A stretch of 64,000 bases of DNA from Candidatus Synoicihabitans palmerolidicus (GCA_020809425.1 JAGGDC010000001.1:1116001-1180000); one strand, 5' to 3'. Counted from the first letter of the stretch, positions 1-10,379 are shown. Notes: generated by a model not told the origin, from the sequence alone. A program made the numbers and translations.

Positions 1-73
1 ATCCCTCGGATCAAATTTCTGTTTTGCCCTTTGGCTGCGGGTTTGACGCGATGCACCTCCCTCTAAATCCACC

Positions 74-517
74 ATGTCCCCAAAATTCACCATCGCCATC
101 GGATCCGACCACGCCGGTTTCGCCTATAAAGGCAAGATCATCGCAATGCTCCTCGCGGAGGGCCATACTGTAAAAGATATGGGCACGCACTCCGACGCGT
201 CCTGCGACTACCCCTACTTCATCTTTCCTGTCGCCAAAGCAGTGGCCGCCGGCGAATTCGAACGCGGAATCGTACTCGGCGGCTCCGGCAACGGAGAAGC
301 CATCACCGCCAACCGCGTCAAAGGTGTCCGCTGTGGCCTCTGCTGGAATGAACAGGTCGCCATCTGGAACCGTTCACACAACGACGGCAATGTGCTCTCC
401 CTCGGCGCACGCACCGTGACTCTCGCCGAAGCCCTACACATCGTCCGCGTCTGGTTATCCACCCCTTTTGAAGGCGGCCGCCACATCCGCCGCATCGACA
501 AAATCGACGAAGCTTAG
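74..517 (+). CDS. rpiB: RpiB/LacAB-family sugar-phosphate isomerase
   Basis: Interconverts ribose 5-phosphate and ribulose 5-phosphate in the pentose phosphate pathway, or a related aldose/ketose phosphate pair. The 147-residue length is normal for the family. The N-terminal GSDHAG motif (residues 10-15) is the phosphate-sugar binding start of RpiB. The active-site loop reads GGSGNGE (69-75) instead of the CGTG loop of E. coli RpiB. This is the form known from Mycobacterium, where the Ser and a Glu take the place of the catalytic Cys. The HN..N..SLGAR stretch near residue 103 is also typical. ATG at 74 is the only sensible start and no strong ribosome binding site is visible. The gene is intact. 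The exact sugar substrate cannot be decided from sequence. Confidence 0.9.
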   Translation: MSPKFTIAIGSDHAGFAYKGKIIAMLLAEGHTVKDMGTHSDASCDYPYFIFPVAKAVAAGEFERGIVLGGSGNGEAITANRVKGVRCGLCWNEQVAIWNRSHNDGNVLSLGARTVTLAEALHIVRVWLSTPFEGGRHIRRIDKIDEA

Positions 518-562
518 ACCCGTCCCCTCCCATTCACACCTGGAACGTTTCGGTCAATTTAC

Positions 563-840
563 TCAACACCAAGTAAATTTCGTTCCGATCAAGTCAGTCA
601 GACCCGCGTCTTCGCGATCAAACACGGAGCGGTGTGCCAGGCTAGTTTCCGGGTTCATGCCCACCTTGTCTGCTGCCGCATTTTTGGGCGCCATATCGCT
701 AGGAGTGCAGGCTCGCAGATCTAAAAACCGATGCACGGTATGCAATTGCGATTCCGGATTTTTAAAAAAATCCTCACTGCGCAGAAAGATAAACTGCTCG
801 GGGGGAAACCACTGCATCCACCTGGCAATCTGCTCCAGAT
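563..840 (-). pseudogene. Sulfotransferase C-terminal remnant cut by IS-X copy 1
   Basis: The minus strand encodes about 92 residues that match the C-terminal part of PAPS-dependent sulfotransferases: YLEQIARWMQWFPPEQ, then a FLRSEDFFKNPESQL segment, which corresponds to the conserved 'LRSEDL..dP...l..v..FLgL' helix and loop, and an ending in LIGTKFTW that fits the family's usual 'LLGRDFGW' terminus. The stop is TGA at 563-565. The frame runs without a break to base 840 and ends at the inverted repeat of the element starting at 841, so the 5' two thirds (PAPS-binding P-loop) have been cut away. No matching 5' part is found beyond the element's other end or elsewhere in the window. The substrate class is unknown. 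Confidence 0.7.
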
Positions 841-2656
841 AGAGCGTGTCCCATTTACCTTGATTTTGGAAGGGGGGGGCAGGAAAGCCGATTTTTGAGC
901 GGATTTCCGGCTACCAATGGAGGATGTAGGCGCGCGCAGATGCAATTTAATGGCTAAATTGCAGTGTCGCAGCAGTCAGTGCCTGGATCGTTTCCATGAG
1001 GGAACCTCCGGCAGCCTGTTTATTGTTCATCGTTGGAGTAGGCTGGGTGGTTTTAGGCGGCTTGGGCCTGCGGTGGTTGGTCGGCCAGCAGTCGGGCGAT
1101 GAGCCACAGGTTGTGACCGAGGATGCTCCAGGCTACCGCCAGGTAGCGATTCGTGAAGCCTCTGGCACTCAATCGCTTGCCTTGGCGTTGCTTGATGATG
1201 GCGATGCGGGCTTCCGTCGAAGCCCGGCGATGTTGGAGCGCCACGAACTGCGGCTCCTGCATGCGCCGTTGCAGTTGCTGCGGATCGCGGGGGCAAGTGG
1301 CGTCATAAATGTCGGCTTCGGCCAAGCGTTCGCACAGCCGTTTGGTAGAGAAGCCTCGGTCGGTGCTCGCCGCTTTGATCGGGGTGCTCTGGTCGAACTG
1401 ATTCTGGCGCTCGAGGCTCTGGTCGAACTGACGCCATTCGGCCGGAGCCATTCCCTGATACAACTGCCAATCGGTGATCAACCCCGTCACGTTCTCACTG
1501 ATCATGAGGGTGTTGCCAAACTCGACCTCGCCGGACGCCTTGCCCCGGACCACGGTCTGCACGTCGGGTTCGTAGACGCTGAGGATCTTCTCGGCGTTGG
1601 GCACTGGTAGCGCGCCGATGATGCGTTCGTGGGCCTGGTTGATCGCGGCCGGCAGTTGCTCGAGCATGGCGTCGATGCGCGCAATGATGCGGATGGCCTG
1701 GCGCTCACTGAAGCGGGTCCGGGCGTAGTCGGCGGCGAGGTGGTCGCGGTGGCGGCGGGCGTGCTCGCCGATGGTGCGCAGCAGGCGTTTCATCTGGCGG
1801 AGCACGCCCTTGCGGGCCCGCTTCGCATCGCGGCGCCGTCGGGCTGTGGGTCATCGCGATGCACCACCGATTCATCTGCTTGGCAAAGACTGGCGGCTCG
1901 TTCGGCATCCGACCCCGCAACCCCGCTGCACGGAGCAGTTTCACCGCCTTGAGCAGGGGGCGAAAGAGCACCCAGTCGACCGGGAAATGGATGTTGGCCT
2001 GCAGGCAGGTCGAGTCCACCAGGCACGTATCCATCGGCTGCGCCGCAGCCAGTCCCAATTCGCTCGCCCGGTCCGCCTCACCGCACATCTCGATAAAGAC
2101 TTGGCTCATCCTGCGCACCTGCCCGGCGGTGAAGCATTTGGACGCACGCTCCCGCACGCTTTCTTTGGGAGACCCCCTTGATGCCGTCGATCCGGCGCGC
2201 TCCGCAAAAGTCGGCCAACAGATCGCTGGAGGCGATGCTCAGGGAAAGTTTACGCAAGCTGATTTTCCCGAGCATCATGCGCAATACCTGCACCCGCCGC
2301 GCCTTGCGCGCGAACTGCAGGTGTCGCGGCAACCCGGCCACGTCGTCGCCCCGCCAGTTTTCCCGGGCAAAGTCCACGGCCATCGCTGCCAAGTGACTGT
2401 TGACCAGCAACTGGTCGAGCCCCGCCAGTTGATCGCGCAACGCGGCGTAATCTTTGTTGGGTCCGACCGGAGTCAGGTGTCTGGACGCAGCCAGGTTTGC
2501 AGGGCAACTTCCGGGGCGACGGCCTCAATTGTATTGTTCACACTAAATTATACACGCCGTTTTTGTGCCGAAACCAGGAAATCCTCCCGGGTTCGGCCTC
2601 TTTATTTTTACGCTACCTCCTCTTTTCCAACCTCTTGCGCTTGTGGGACACGCTCT
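841..2656 (-). mobile_element. IS-X copy 1, DDE insertion sequence (about 1.8 kb)
   Basis: The element is bounded by a perfect 13-bp inverted repeat: AGAGCGTGTCCCA at 841-853 and its complement at 2644-2656. It holds one transposase gene on the minus strand. A second copy lies in opposite orientation at 49982-51804 with the same ends (one arm has one mismatch). The two flanks belong to different genes, a sulfotransferase on the left and a YfbK-type protein on the right, and no clear target duplication is visible. This copy therefore probably marks a rearrangement junction rather than a simple insertion. Family assignment is tentative: size and transposase layout resemble the IS1182/DUF772 type. 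Confidence 0.85.
1053..2541 (-). pseudogene. Transposase of IS-X copy 1, frameshifted
   Basis: Read from the GTG at 2539-2541, the N-terminal third (RDQLAGLDQL..., LGKISLRKLSLSIASSDL) is a DUF772-like helical region. It is followed by the segment with DSTCLQANIHFPVDW, which carries a likely catalytic Asp, and then by the long C-terminal frame 1053-1805 containing YEPDVQTVVRGKASGEVEFG and a terminal NLWLIARLLADQ. These three pieces lie in different frames, so at least two frameshifts separate them. The C-terminal 250 residues are intact and end in TAA. In the 49982-51804 copy the breaks fall partly at other places, so the two copies decayed at least partly independently. The functional transposase would have been about 490 residues. 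Confidence 0.8.
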
Positions 2657-3125
2657 AAATAGTGATGAAATCGATGGAGACGAAATTGAGGCGAGGCACG
2701 CGGTGACGGCGTTGTATGAAATTGTGCTGACCGAGCGAGGTGGGGCGCAGGCCGGTAGTCCGGCAGGGGATGCACGACGATTTTAGGCGGCGCAGGCAGG
2801 CGAGTGGACGACGGCGGAAGATGCTCGAAGCGACTTGTTGACGGTGCGAGTGGGGGCGAAGTTGCCGAACGCGGAGGAGATCCGGCAGTGGGCGTTTCCG
2901 CTCGTGGACGACGGGCGAGCGTTTGCAGCGGCGTCTGACGATTTCAAGTTTGCGGCTGCGGTGGCGGGGTTTGGCCTGGTGCTAAGCGATTCGCCGCATC
3001 ACGGCGCCACCGATTTGAGGGATGTGATGGCGTGGGCCCAGGCAGGCTTGGGAATCGACGAACCAAGACATCGCCGTGACTTCGTTTCGCTCGTGCAACG
3101 CGTGGATGCGTTGCAGGCGCTGTAG
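2657..3125 (+). pseudogene. C-terminal remnant of a YfbK-like von Willebrand factor A protein
   Basis: Directly after the right end of IS-X copy 1 a plus-strand frame reads NSDEIDGDEIEARHAVTALY, then KFAAAVAGFGLVLSDSPHHG, and ends at TAG 3123-3125. In YfbK-type proteins (VWA domain plus DUF3520) the C-terminal domain has the same series: 'GHSVTALYE', 'kFAaAVAefg.lLRdSp' and a final 'GYR.EFi.LV' helix, here HRRDFVSLVQ. The VWA domain itself is missing. An in-frame TAG at 2784-2786 splits what is left, so the fragment has decayed since it was cut. The role of this family is not well defined; it is an outer-membrane or periplasmic protein in proteobacteria. Confidence 0.65.
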
Positions 3126-3127
3126 GT

Positions 3128-6100
3128 TCAGGCTCGACGCCGACGCGTTGGCGAGCCGAGGAGACACAGGCCGAGTCCCAGAAGAGCGAAGGTGGATGGT
3201 TCGGGGACGGGGGTGAAGCCGACGCCCAGAATGTTCTGGGTAAGAGGACCGGCGCCAAGAGCGCCGGTGGTATCGTCGGTGAGGAAAAGGTTGAAGGAAC
3301 CTCCGAAAACAGCGCCAGCCAGTTCGGGATCTATTTGGAAATCGATCAGATCGAGGTCAAAAGTGGTGATCGAGGCGAGAGAGCCGACGATCATCCAGGC
3401 GGAGGAGGTGAAAGGGTCGAAGTTGGCGGGAACGGTCCCATCCTCATTGGTGAGGTAAATGGTGAAGGGGTCGCGTGAAGTGGACGTGAATTCCAAGGTA
3501 TTGGCCAGGATGACGTCCGCGATGATGGTGGAGGTATCGGAGATGGAGGTGCCGAGCTCGACTTCGAAGATACCCCCGCTAGCGAATTGCACGGAGCCGT
3601 TGAGATTGAGGCTGCCGACGGAGTCACCCGGGGTGAGTTTGGAATTGGAGCCGATGTTGAGAGGAGTTTCGAAGCTCAGCTTGCCGTTACCCGCGAGGGT
3701 GCCGCCGCCGCAGAAGGTGAGGTTGGCGAAGAGTTCGGTATCTTGGCCGATGTTGAGGATGGCGTTATCGAGCGTAACATGGCGGCACCGGAGAGGGACG
3801 AGCCACGGGCGTTGCCGTTGCGGACGAAGACTTCAGCGCCGCCGGAGAGGGTGGTGCCGCCCGTGTAGTAATTGTAGCCGGAGAGTGTTTGGAAGCCGGA
3901 TGTGCCGGTGATGATCAGACTGCCTTCTCCGCCGAGGGCTCCGCTGTATTCGATATCGTAGCCATCGGGATTGATCGTGAGCGCGGTGCCGGAGCTGATG
4001 GTGACGACGGCGCTGCTGGTGGAGGAATACGAGTCGTCGGTGAAATTGACGAGACCGGCGATGGTGGGGGTGGCAGAGGTGAAGGTCAGCTGCTGGCCGG
4101 AGCCGCTGCCATCGAAGATGATGGGGCTGGTGCCGGCGGCGGTGTCTGAGGCTATAACGACGGTACCTTCTTCGATCAAGAGACTGCCCGTGAAGCCGGA
4201 GAGGTTGAGTGTGCCGAGGTCGGACTTGAGGAGGGTGCCGCTGATTTCCCCCCCCGAGAGTGAAGTCGAGATCGACGGTATCGAAGGGCACTTGGCCGTC
4301 GAGGTCGCCGTTGAGCGTGATCGCGTTGCCTAGCACGAGGTCGGCGTTTTGAGGGGAGAGAACCGGGGCATTTTCGTCTAAGAAGCCGAAATCATCGCCC
4401 CCTGCATCACTGCTGAAGGCAAAGACGGCGCTGCCGCCCGAGACGTTGAGGCTGCCGGTGCCGAGGGAAGCGGCGGAATCTACGACCAGTTCGCCGGATT
4501 GGAGTTCGGTGCCGCCCGTGTAGGTATTGGTTCCGGTGAGGGCGACGCCAGAAAGTCCGGAGTAGGTGGCGGACTGAAAATAACCGGTGGAAGTATTGTT
4601 GGAGTCGCCAATGACGACGGAAGAAGGAGTTTCACCATCGGTGAGGTCGGAGGCGATGTTGAGAAAGCCGCCCTTGTATCCCGAGAATCGATAAGTGTGG
4701 GTTCCGTCGGGAAGCATGATAGCGCCGGACAGTTCCACGAGGGTGCTGGCCCCGAGGTAGAAGTTGGGTGACTCTGAGGTAAAGCGATTCAGATCGATGG
4801 CTGCGGTGATTTCGCGGGTGGTATCCTGATCGGAAGAGTCAAATCCGATGATACCCTGGTTGAGAGAGGCATCGAATTGGTCTAGGTAATCGGCGACCGA
4901 CATGGTGGTGTCTTGAATGCCGATGTAGGCGCGATTGGAGAGGGTGAGGGTGGCGGCGGAGGGAAGGGAACCCGGGGCATTGCCGAAGATGACGGCGGAG
5001 TCTTCAATGTAGACAGAGCCGGTGAATCTATTGGCGGACGAATTGATGTAGACGCGCAGGGGGGATTCGAAATTAGAAATGACCTCGATGCCGCGGCCGG
5101 TGGAGCCGTCGTCGGTGAGAGTGGAGCCCACCAAGAGGAATCCACCCCCGTTGCCAAAGCGGTAGTTCGAACCGGCGGGAGTGAGGGTGCCAGTCAGCTC
5201 GGCGAAGGTGGCGGAACCGATGCGCACGGAGGAATCGAAGCCCGTCAGGTCGATATTCCCGCCGTATTGAATGGGGGTAATGGAAACCGGGTCGGTATCG
5301 AAGCCGATGGTGCCCAACGTGTTGGTGAGATCAAATTTCTCGAGGAAGGAGGTCATGGTGGTGGCGACCTCGGCGACATTGTCTTCGATGATTCCGATGT
5401 AGCCTCCGGTATTGGAGGAAAACAGACTGGTGGACGGCAGTGCGTTGTCATCGTTGAAGATAGCGGCGCCATAGTCGACGTGGAGACCGCCGGTGAACCC
5501 GATGGTGCCGCCGAATAGCACGGCGTCATAGCCGGTTACCGTGACTGTGGTGCCGGGAGTGGCTTCGAGGAGTTTGCCCTCAAAGCTGAGCACCCCCCCG
5601 GAGTTTTCGATCAGCGTGTCGCCGTTGAGGGTAACGTCGCCGGCGAAGTTGATCTCGTAGGCCCCATCGAAGTCTTCCTCTGTCAAAAGATAGTTGGTGA
5701 CTACGACGTCGTTGGAAATCGTGCGATCTGCGTCCACAGCTATGAGGCCGGGGTAAGTTTCCAAGGAATTGTCGAGGGCCCCAATCATCAGGGTGGCGGA
5801 GCCGAGGGCATCATCGCTGCCGATGCCGAGGATTCCGTTGGTGATGACGACGGTGCCATTGAAGTCTAAGTTTTCGGAACCGCTAAACAACAGGGTGCCA
5901 GAGCCGACCAAGGTTACGGACCCTTCATTGGCAAAACCACCGGCGATTTCGACTTCGGCGCCGTATCCAATATCCCCAATCGTGTCACCATCGGTGGTGA
6001 TGGCGGTACCGTAGTCGAAGAGGATCTCGGAGTAGTCGAACCATTCGGTGAGAGGGGTGACGGTTAGGCCGTCGCGCAAAGTGATCGGAGCGGTAAATTG

Positions 6101-6345
6101 GGTGAAGTAGTCGGGCGCAAAGGTGAAGGAGCCCTCTCCCTCAAAGATCAATCCGGAAATATCGATAGGGGTATCAAGTGAGCTAGTGCCGGTGGATGAT
6201 GAGGCCAGAGTAGTCGAATCGAAGAGAATGATGCTGGTGCCGTCGGACGCGGGAAGGGTTTCGTCGAGCCAATTGCCCGAGGAGGAGCACAACTTTCCCT
6301 CTGTGCTGTCGGCCGGTCCAAGTCGCGTCAGCCACGGCCGGGATA
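3128..6345 (-). pseudogene. PEP-CTERM autotransporter-type beta-strand repeat protein, frameshifted
   Basis: A secreted surface protein of about 1070 residues rich in Gly, Ser, Thr and Asp. It is built from autotransporter-associated beta-strand repeats (pieces such as SGYNYYTGGTTLSGGAEV and LTGTNTYTGGTELQSGELVV) and ends in a PEP-CTERM sorting signal: VPEPSTFALLGLGLCLLG followed by the basic tail SPTRRRRA. The N-terminal part DATWTG... begins near 6345, and no intact signal peptide is left. Three frame changes are visible: near 6295, at the C8 run 4248-4255, and near 3780. Between the breaks the reading is continuous. Such proteins are exported and handed to an exosortase; the only exosortase in the window (42311-43854) is broken too. 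Neither strand offers an intact alternative gene here. Confidence 0.8.
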
Positions 6346-6365
6346 ACCTCGTGGAGTGAGGTTAT
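6343..6365. repeat. 8-bp perfect inverted repeat at a gene-gene junction
   Basis: ATAACCTC at 6343-6350 and its exact complement at 6358-6365 enclose a 7-base loop. The site lies exactly where the truncated PEP-CTERM gene (minus strand) meets the truncated permease remnant (plus strand). It could be the scar of a deletion, or a weak hairpin. There is no U-run, so it is not a convincing terminator. Confidence 0.4.
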
Positions 6366-6579
6366 TGAAGCGATCAGACTCCTGATGGGTTGTGGACTGG
6401 CGGTCGTCGGAAATCTGCTTTTGGCGGCGTTTATGTTTAATATAACCGAAGTGGTCTCGGGGGCGACCTTGGGCGGGGCGTTTGTGGCCGTGATGGTCAT
6501 CACGTTGACGACCGGACTGCTCTCCAATCGGGGGGTGACCAATCATCCACCGCTGGAAGTGTTGCGGGCGGAGGGGTAG
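6356..6579 (+). pseudogene. C-terminal remnant of an FtsX/MacB-like ABC permease
   Basis: About 74 residues without a proper start. Two hydrophobic segments (MGCGLAVVGNLLLAAFMFNI and TLGGAFVAVMVITLTTGLLS) are followed by NRGVTNHPPLEVLRAE. The ending 'A.R....PLEVLR.E' is the hallmark of the cytoplasmic tail of FtsX-type permeases in macrolide/lipoprotein ABC systems. The whole periplasmic domain and first membrane helix are absent. The stop is TAG at 6577-6579. The fragment abuts the broken end of the PEP-CTERM gene, so a deletion probably fused the two loci. Confidence 0.6.
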
Positions 6580-6775
6580 CATGTGGTCCGGACGGTTTGG
6601 CCGAGGCACGGGTGTTGCGGAATCGGAGTTCGGCGCGGATTTTCATCCGATGGCTACGTGTGGGGCTTGGTAGCGGCAGGATGCCACTAACTCGGGGAGA
6701 GGGCGCGACGGTTGCGGGGGGAAATACGGAGGGGCGCTTGATGTATTGGAGTGGCGGCGACAAAGTACGGAGAAT
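6580..6775. other. Non-coding stretch upstream of the ABC exporter
   Basis: About 200 bases between the permease remnant and the ABC exporter. Short open stretches exist, but none has recognisable protein content. No clear promoter or terminator was seen. Confidence 0.4.
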
Positions 6776-8659
6776 ATGATTCGACGCATTAGTTCCTCCG
6801 ATGAAGACCAAGCTTTGGCCCGCCTCCCCAAGGCGGCGCTCAATCGAGAGAATTTACGACAGACTCTGGCGTTGGCTCGTTATGTGGGGCCTTACCGGGG
6901 GAGGTTTTACGCGGGTTTGGTGACCCTGTTTTTTAGTGCGGCGGTGGGGTTGGCGTTTCCATTGCTCGCGGGGTCTTTGATTGATGTGGCGTTGCACCCG
7001 GGGGTGGCGGCGTTGCCGGTTTTTGGAGTGTTGAGCCTGAATCAGGTGGCGTGGTTACTGGTTGCGGCGGTGACGTTGCAGGCGTTGGGGTCGTTTAACA
7101 GCTCGTTGGCGTTCAACCGGGTGGGACAAAGTGCGCTGGCTGATTTGCGGCGGGATTGTTACGGGCGGCTCATTGTGTTGCCGATGGAGTATTTTTCGAA
7201 GCACCGGGTGGGTGAGCTGACCAGTCGGATGTTGACGGATATCGCGCAGATTGAGGGAGCGTTGATTGATTCGCTGCCGCAGATATGTCGTCAGTCGGTG
7301 TTTTTACTGGGTGGGGTGACGATGATCGCGATGACTTCGGGGCGGTTGACCGTGGTGATGCTGGGGACGTTGCCGGTATTGATCGCGGCGGCGATGTTTT
7401 TTGGGCGGCGGTTGCGGCGGTATTCGCAGGAAACGCAGGATCAATTGGCGGCGACAAACACGATCGTGGAGGAGACGTTGCAGGCGATCGCGAGCGTGAA
7501 GGCGTTTGCGAATGAGGCGTTTGAGTTGGGGCGGTATGATCGGGCGAATGCGCGGGTGTTGGCGGCGGCGACGGGCACGGCGAAGTGGCGGGCGAGCTTT
7601 GTGGCGTTCTTCATCATCGCGCTGTTTGGGGGGATGGTGATCGTGCTGTGGTATGGGGCGAGTTTGTTGCAGAGTGGGGGAATCAGTTCGGGTGAGCTGA
7701 CGCGGTTTGTATTGTACACAACCTTTGTGGCGGGCGCGATGGGGCAATCGGCGGAGCTGTTTAGTCAGGTGCAGAAGACGGTGGGAGCGACGCAGCGAGT
7801 ACGGGAGCTGTTGCGGGAGCCGCCGGAAATGGATCTGGAGAAGCCCGAGACGGGGATAGCGGAAGACGGAGTGGAGGCGTTGTCGCGGTTGCGGGGTGAG
7901 GTGGCGTTTGAGGCGGTGGATTTCAAGTACCCGTCGCGGCCAGAGTTGACGGTGTTGCACAGTATCACGTTGGCGGCGAAGCCGGGGGAGCGTATCGCGT
8001 TGGTGGGGCCTAGCGGGGCGGGGAAGTCGACGATCACGGCGTTGTTGCTGCGGTTTTATGATCCGGACAGCGGTCGGTTGTTGCTTGATGGTCAGCCGGC
8101 GCGGGATTATTCGCTGGGATGGTTGCGAGGGCAGATGGCGATCGTGCCGCAGGACGTGTTGTTGTTTGGGGGGACGATCGGGGAGAACATTGTCTACGGC
8201 CGACCCGGGGCAAGTGAGACGGAAGTAAAGGAGGCGGCGCGTCTGGCCAATGCACACGAATTTATTGCGACGTTTCCCGAGGGCTACGAGACGCGAATAG
8301 GGGATCGAGGGATCAAGCTTTCGGGAGGGCAACGGCAACGCGTGGCCATTGCGCGGGCGATATTGAAGAATCCGGCGATCTTGATTCTGGATGAGGCGAC
8401 CAGTTCATTGGACAGCGAGAATGAGCGGTTGGTGCAGAACGCGTTGGATCGGCTGATGCAGGGGCGGACGACGTTTATCGTGGCGCACCGGTTGGCCACG
8501 ATTCGCACGGCGGATCGCATCGCGGTGATCGAGGGGGGACGTATGGTGGAAGTGGGCACTCATGCAGAGTTATCGGCGCGTCCGGCGGGTTTGTATCGGC
8601 GGTTGAGTGCGCTGCAGTTTGGGCCCGAAGCGAAGGCGAAGCAGGCGACGGGACTTTAG
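6776..8659 (+). CDS. ABC exporter with fused membrane and ATPase domains (MsbA/ABCB type)
   Basis: Half-transporter of 627 residues counted from ATG 6776 (a TTG ten codons upstream is possible). The N-terminal half holds about six membrane helices of the ABC exporter fold. The C-terminal half is the ATPase, with Walker A GPSGAGKST, Q-loop PQDVLLFGG, signature LSGGQRQRVAIARA, Walker B ILILDEATSSLD and H-loop AHRLAT, all intact. It would act as a homodimer in the inner membrane, exporting a lipid, peptide or drug; the substrate cannot be read from sequence. The linker carries the usual VDFKYPSRPE strand that starts the nucleotide-binding domain. It stands alone between gene remnants and a lipoprotein gene, and is one of the long genes in the window that remains fully open. 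Confidence 0.9.
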   Translation: MIRRISSSDEDQALARLPKAALNRENLRQTLALARYVGPYRGRFYAGLVTLFFSAAVGLAFPLLAGSLIDVALHPGVAALPVFGVLSLNQVAWLLVAAVTLQALGSFNSSLAFNRVGQSALADLRRDCYGRLIVLPMEYFSKHRVGELTSRMLTDIAQIEGALIDSLPQICRQSVFLLGGVTMIAMTSGRLTVVMLGTLPVLIAAAMFFGRRLRRYSQETQDQLAATNTIVEETLQAIASVKAFANEAFELGRYDRANARVLAAATGTAKWRASFVAFFIIALFGGMVIVLWYGASLLQSGGISSGELTRFVLYTTFVAGAMGQSAELFSQVQKTVGATQRVRELLREPPEMDLEKPETGIAEDGVEALSRLRGEVAFEAVDFKYPSRPELTVLHSITLAAKPGERIALVGPSGAGKSTITALLLRFYDPDSGRLLLDGQPARDYSLGWLRGQMAIVPQDVLLFGGTIGENIVYGRPGASETEVKEAARLANAHEFIATFPEGYETRIGDRGIKLSGGQRQRVAIARAILKNPAILILDEATSSLDSENERLVQNALDRLMQGRTTFIVAHRLATIRTADRIAVIEGGRMVEVGTHAELSARPAGLYRRLSALQFGPEAKAKQATGL

Positions 8660-8817
8660 GATGGGGATGAGGCGGTGCGAGTGGAGGTGATTTAGAGGAC
8701 GGTCCGCTAGAATTAAATTTTGGGAGAAGATATGAATTTTTGTGCGATCAATGGAGTCGCAATGAGGTGGTGAGGATAGCTGTTCCCTCTATTTTCCAAC
8801 TCTTATTCTGATCTATT
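8660..8817. promoter_or_regulatory. Intergenic region before the lipoprotein gene
   Basis: About 158 bases, AT-richer than the surroundings (for example AATTAAATTTTGGGAGAAGATATGAA). It probably carries the promoter of the 8818 gene. No individual site can be assigned with confidence. Confidence 0.3.
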
Positions 8818-9225
8818 ATGAAATCCGTCCTCCGTTTTTTCTCTCCGCGTCTCCGTTTCGCTCTTCCGGTTATGGCGGGTTTGTTGCTCCTGGGGCCTGG
8901 TTGTGCGGTGATCCAATCTCACGAGGAAGTGCGTTACTCGGGAAGGTCGGTGGAATCGTCGACTTTGGATCGACTGCAGCCGGGCAAGACCACGGAGGCG
9001 TGGTTGCGGGCGACGTTGGGCGAGCCTTCGCGGGTGGAAGATGTGGGCGGAAAGACGCGAATATTGAGCTACGATTCAACGAAGATCAAAAAGGTGGATG
9101 CGAAGTTGTTGTTTGTCTTCGACACGAGTTCCCATGTGGAGCTCGACCAGACGGTGTTTATCGAGTTCGAGGATGGGGTGTTGGTGCGTTACTGGAAGAA
9201 GTCGGGGCACGAGCAGCATTCGTGA
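8818..9225 (+). CDS. Small lipoprotein, BamE/SmpA-like
   Basis: 135 residues. The N-terminus MKSVLRFFSPRLRFALPVM plus a hydrophobic stretch ends at the lipobox LLLGPGC, so signal peptidase II would cleave before Cys29. The mature part contains LDRLQPGKTTEAWLRATLGE, which fits the 'L..G.T.......LG.P' signature of BamE/SmpA-like domains. It is followed by a beta-rich part (LLFVFDTSSHVELDQTVFIE) and a polar tail. By family it would be an outer-membrane-anchored protein assisting envelope assembly, but this fold is also used by unrelated small lipoproteins. It appears to be transcribed alone; an IS630 element lies 115 bases downstream. Confidence 0.65.
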   Translation: MKSVLRFFSPRLRFALPVMAGLLLLGPGCAVIQSHEEVRYSGRSVESSTLDRLQPGKTTEAWLRATLGEPSRVEDVGGKTRILSYDSTKIKKVDAKLLFVFDTSSHVELDQTVFIEFEDGVLVRYWKKSGHEQHS

Positions 9226-9340
9226 GGTGCGGATAGGGCGGGAGGGCGTGGCGATGGGGTGATGGCGACGGTGTTTCCCACCAAGAAGGGACTCGGATGG
9301 CTTCGCGACCACACCGCCTGAAACGGGGAGCCGCACCCTA

Positions 9341-10379
9341 GTGTGCTGAGAGTTAATTAACTATACCGAATGAAGGGATGCGGCGGTGCGGGCGCGTTGG
9401 ATTTTCTCCAGGATGGCGGAGCCTTCGGCCTTCCAAGTGTAGCGTAGCGGGTGGGTTCGAGGTCGCGTGCGGCCATGTAGGTTTCAGGTTTCGATGGCGT
9501 TGGTGAGGTTTCGAACGCTGGTGAAGCTGCCATCGCGGATACAATCGACGGTGAGGTCGCGGAAGAAGCGCTCCACTAGATTCAACCAGGAAGAGGATGT
9601 TGGAGTACAGTGGTGCAGTGCAGTGCGATGCGCTCGACGCCATGGGCTTTGGCATGGCGCTGATTGCGCCACTTTATCCAGCTCTTCACTTTGGCGTGCT
9701 TGTGGGTGGCGTAGTTGTCGATGATCAGATGCAGGACCAAGCCGTCGGGTGCCTGCGCATCGATGTGCTTGAGGAAACCGAGCCATTCGCGGTGGGTATG
9801 CCGAGAGGCGGTGCGTCGCATGATTTTGCCGTCCAGATAGCCGAGGGCGGCGAATAGCGTGACCGTGCCGTGGCGGGTGTAATCGTGGGTGGCGGTTTTG
9901 ATGTGCCCGATACCCAGGCAGGCCCGGCTGGGTGCGCGCAAGCGCCTGGCACTGGCTTTTCTCGTCGCAACACAGCACCAAGGCCGTGGAGGACCAGCGG
10001 GTGCGCCCGGCCGGGGGTTGCGTGACCTCAGTGACGATCTGAGCGCGAATCGCCACATCCACACTCGGCTTCCGGCCCGAACGTCTCGCTTCGGCCCATC
10101 CAGCCAACCCTGCCTCACGAAATCGCTTTTCCCACTTCGCCACCACCGGACGATTCACTCCGATCTGAGCAGCCACCGTCTCCTGGCTTTGCCCTTCGGC
10201 CCGCAACAACACGATGCGCGCCCGCCTGACCTCCCGTTGCGGCGTGGTCGGGCGTTTGATCATCTGTTCAAGTTCTTGATGCTGCGCGGCATCAATGATT
10301 AGCGGATTAACAGAGCGGGCCATGCACCCATCCTGCACTACTATTTTTGTTTTGTATATCTCATTAACTCCCACTACAC
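9341..10379 (-). mobile_element. IS630-family element, copy 1
   Basis: The ends are GTGTGCTGAGAGTTAAT at 9341 and its partly matching complement up to 10379. The element is flanked by the dinucleotide TA on both sides (9339-9340 and 10380-10381), the target duplication expected for IS630. Copy 2 lies at 24020-25033 in the same orientation. Relative to copy 2, copy 1 carries three short insertions of 5, 7 and 13 bases (near 9441, 9483 and 9609), each a partial duplication of adjacent sequence. It sits between the lipoprotein gene and lysS. Confidence 0.9.
9361..10323 (-). pseudogene. IS630 transposase copy 1, frameshifted
   Basis: The start MARSVNPLIIDAAQHQELEQ at 10323 leads into the helix-turn-helix region (QSQETVAAQIGVNRPVVAKW). 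The DDE part follows with CCDEKSQCQAL (first Asp), HLIIDNYATHKHAKV (second Asp) and SSSWLNLVERFFRDLT (Glu), then a terminal SLHSV and TAG. The order and motifs are those of IS630-family enzymes (mariner-like DDE/D). The reading frame breaks near 9915 and again around the 13-base insertion near 9609, so no full-length enzyme can be made. Confidence 0.85.

Noticed and set aside
6343-6365. Intrinsic terminator
   Set aside because: An 8-bp hairpin without a following U-run on either strand and at a rearrangement junction; listed only as an inverted repeat.
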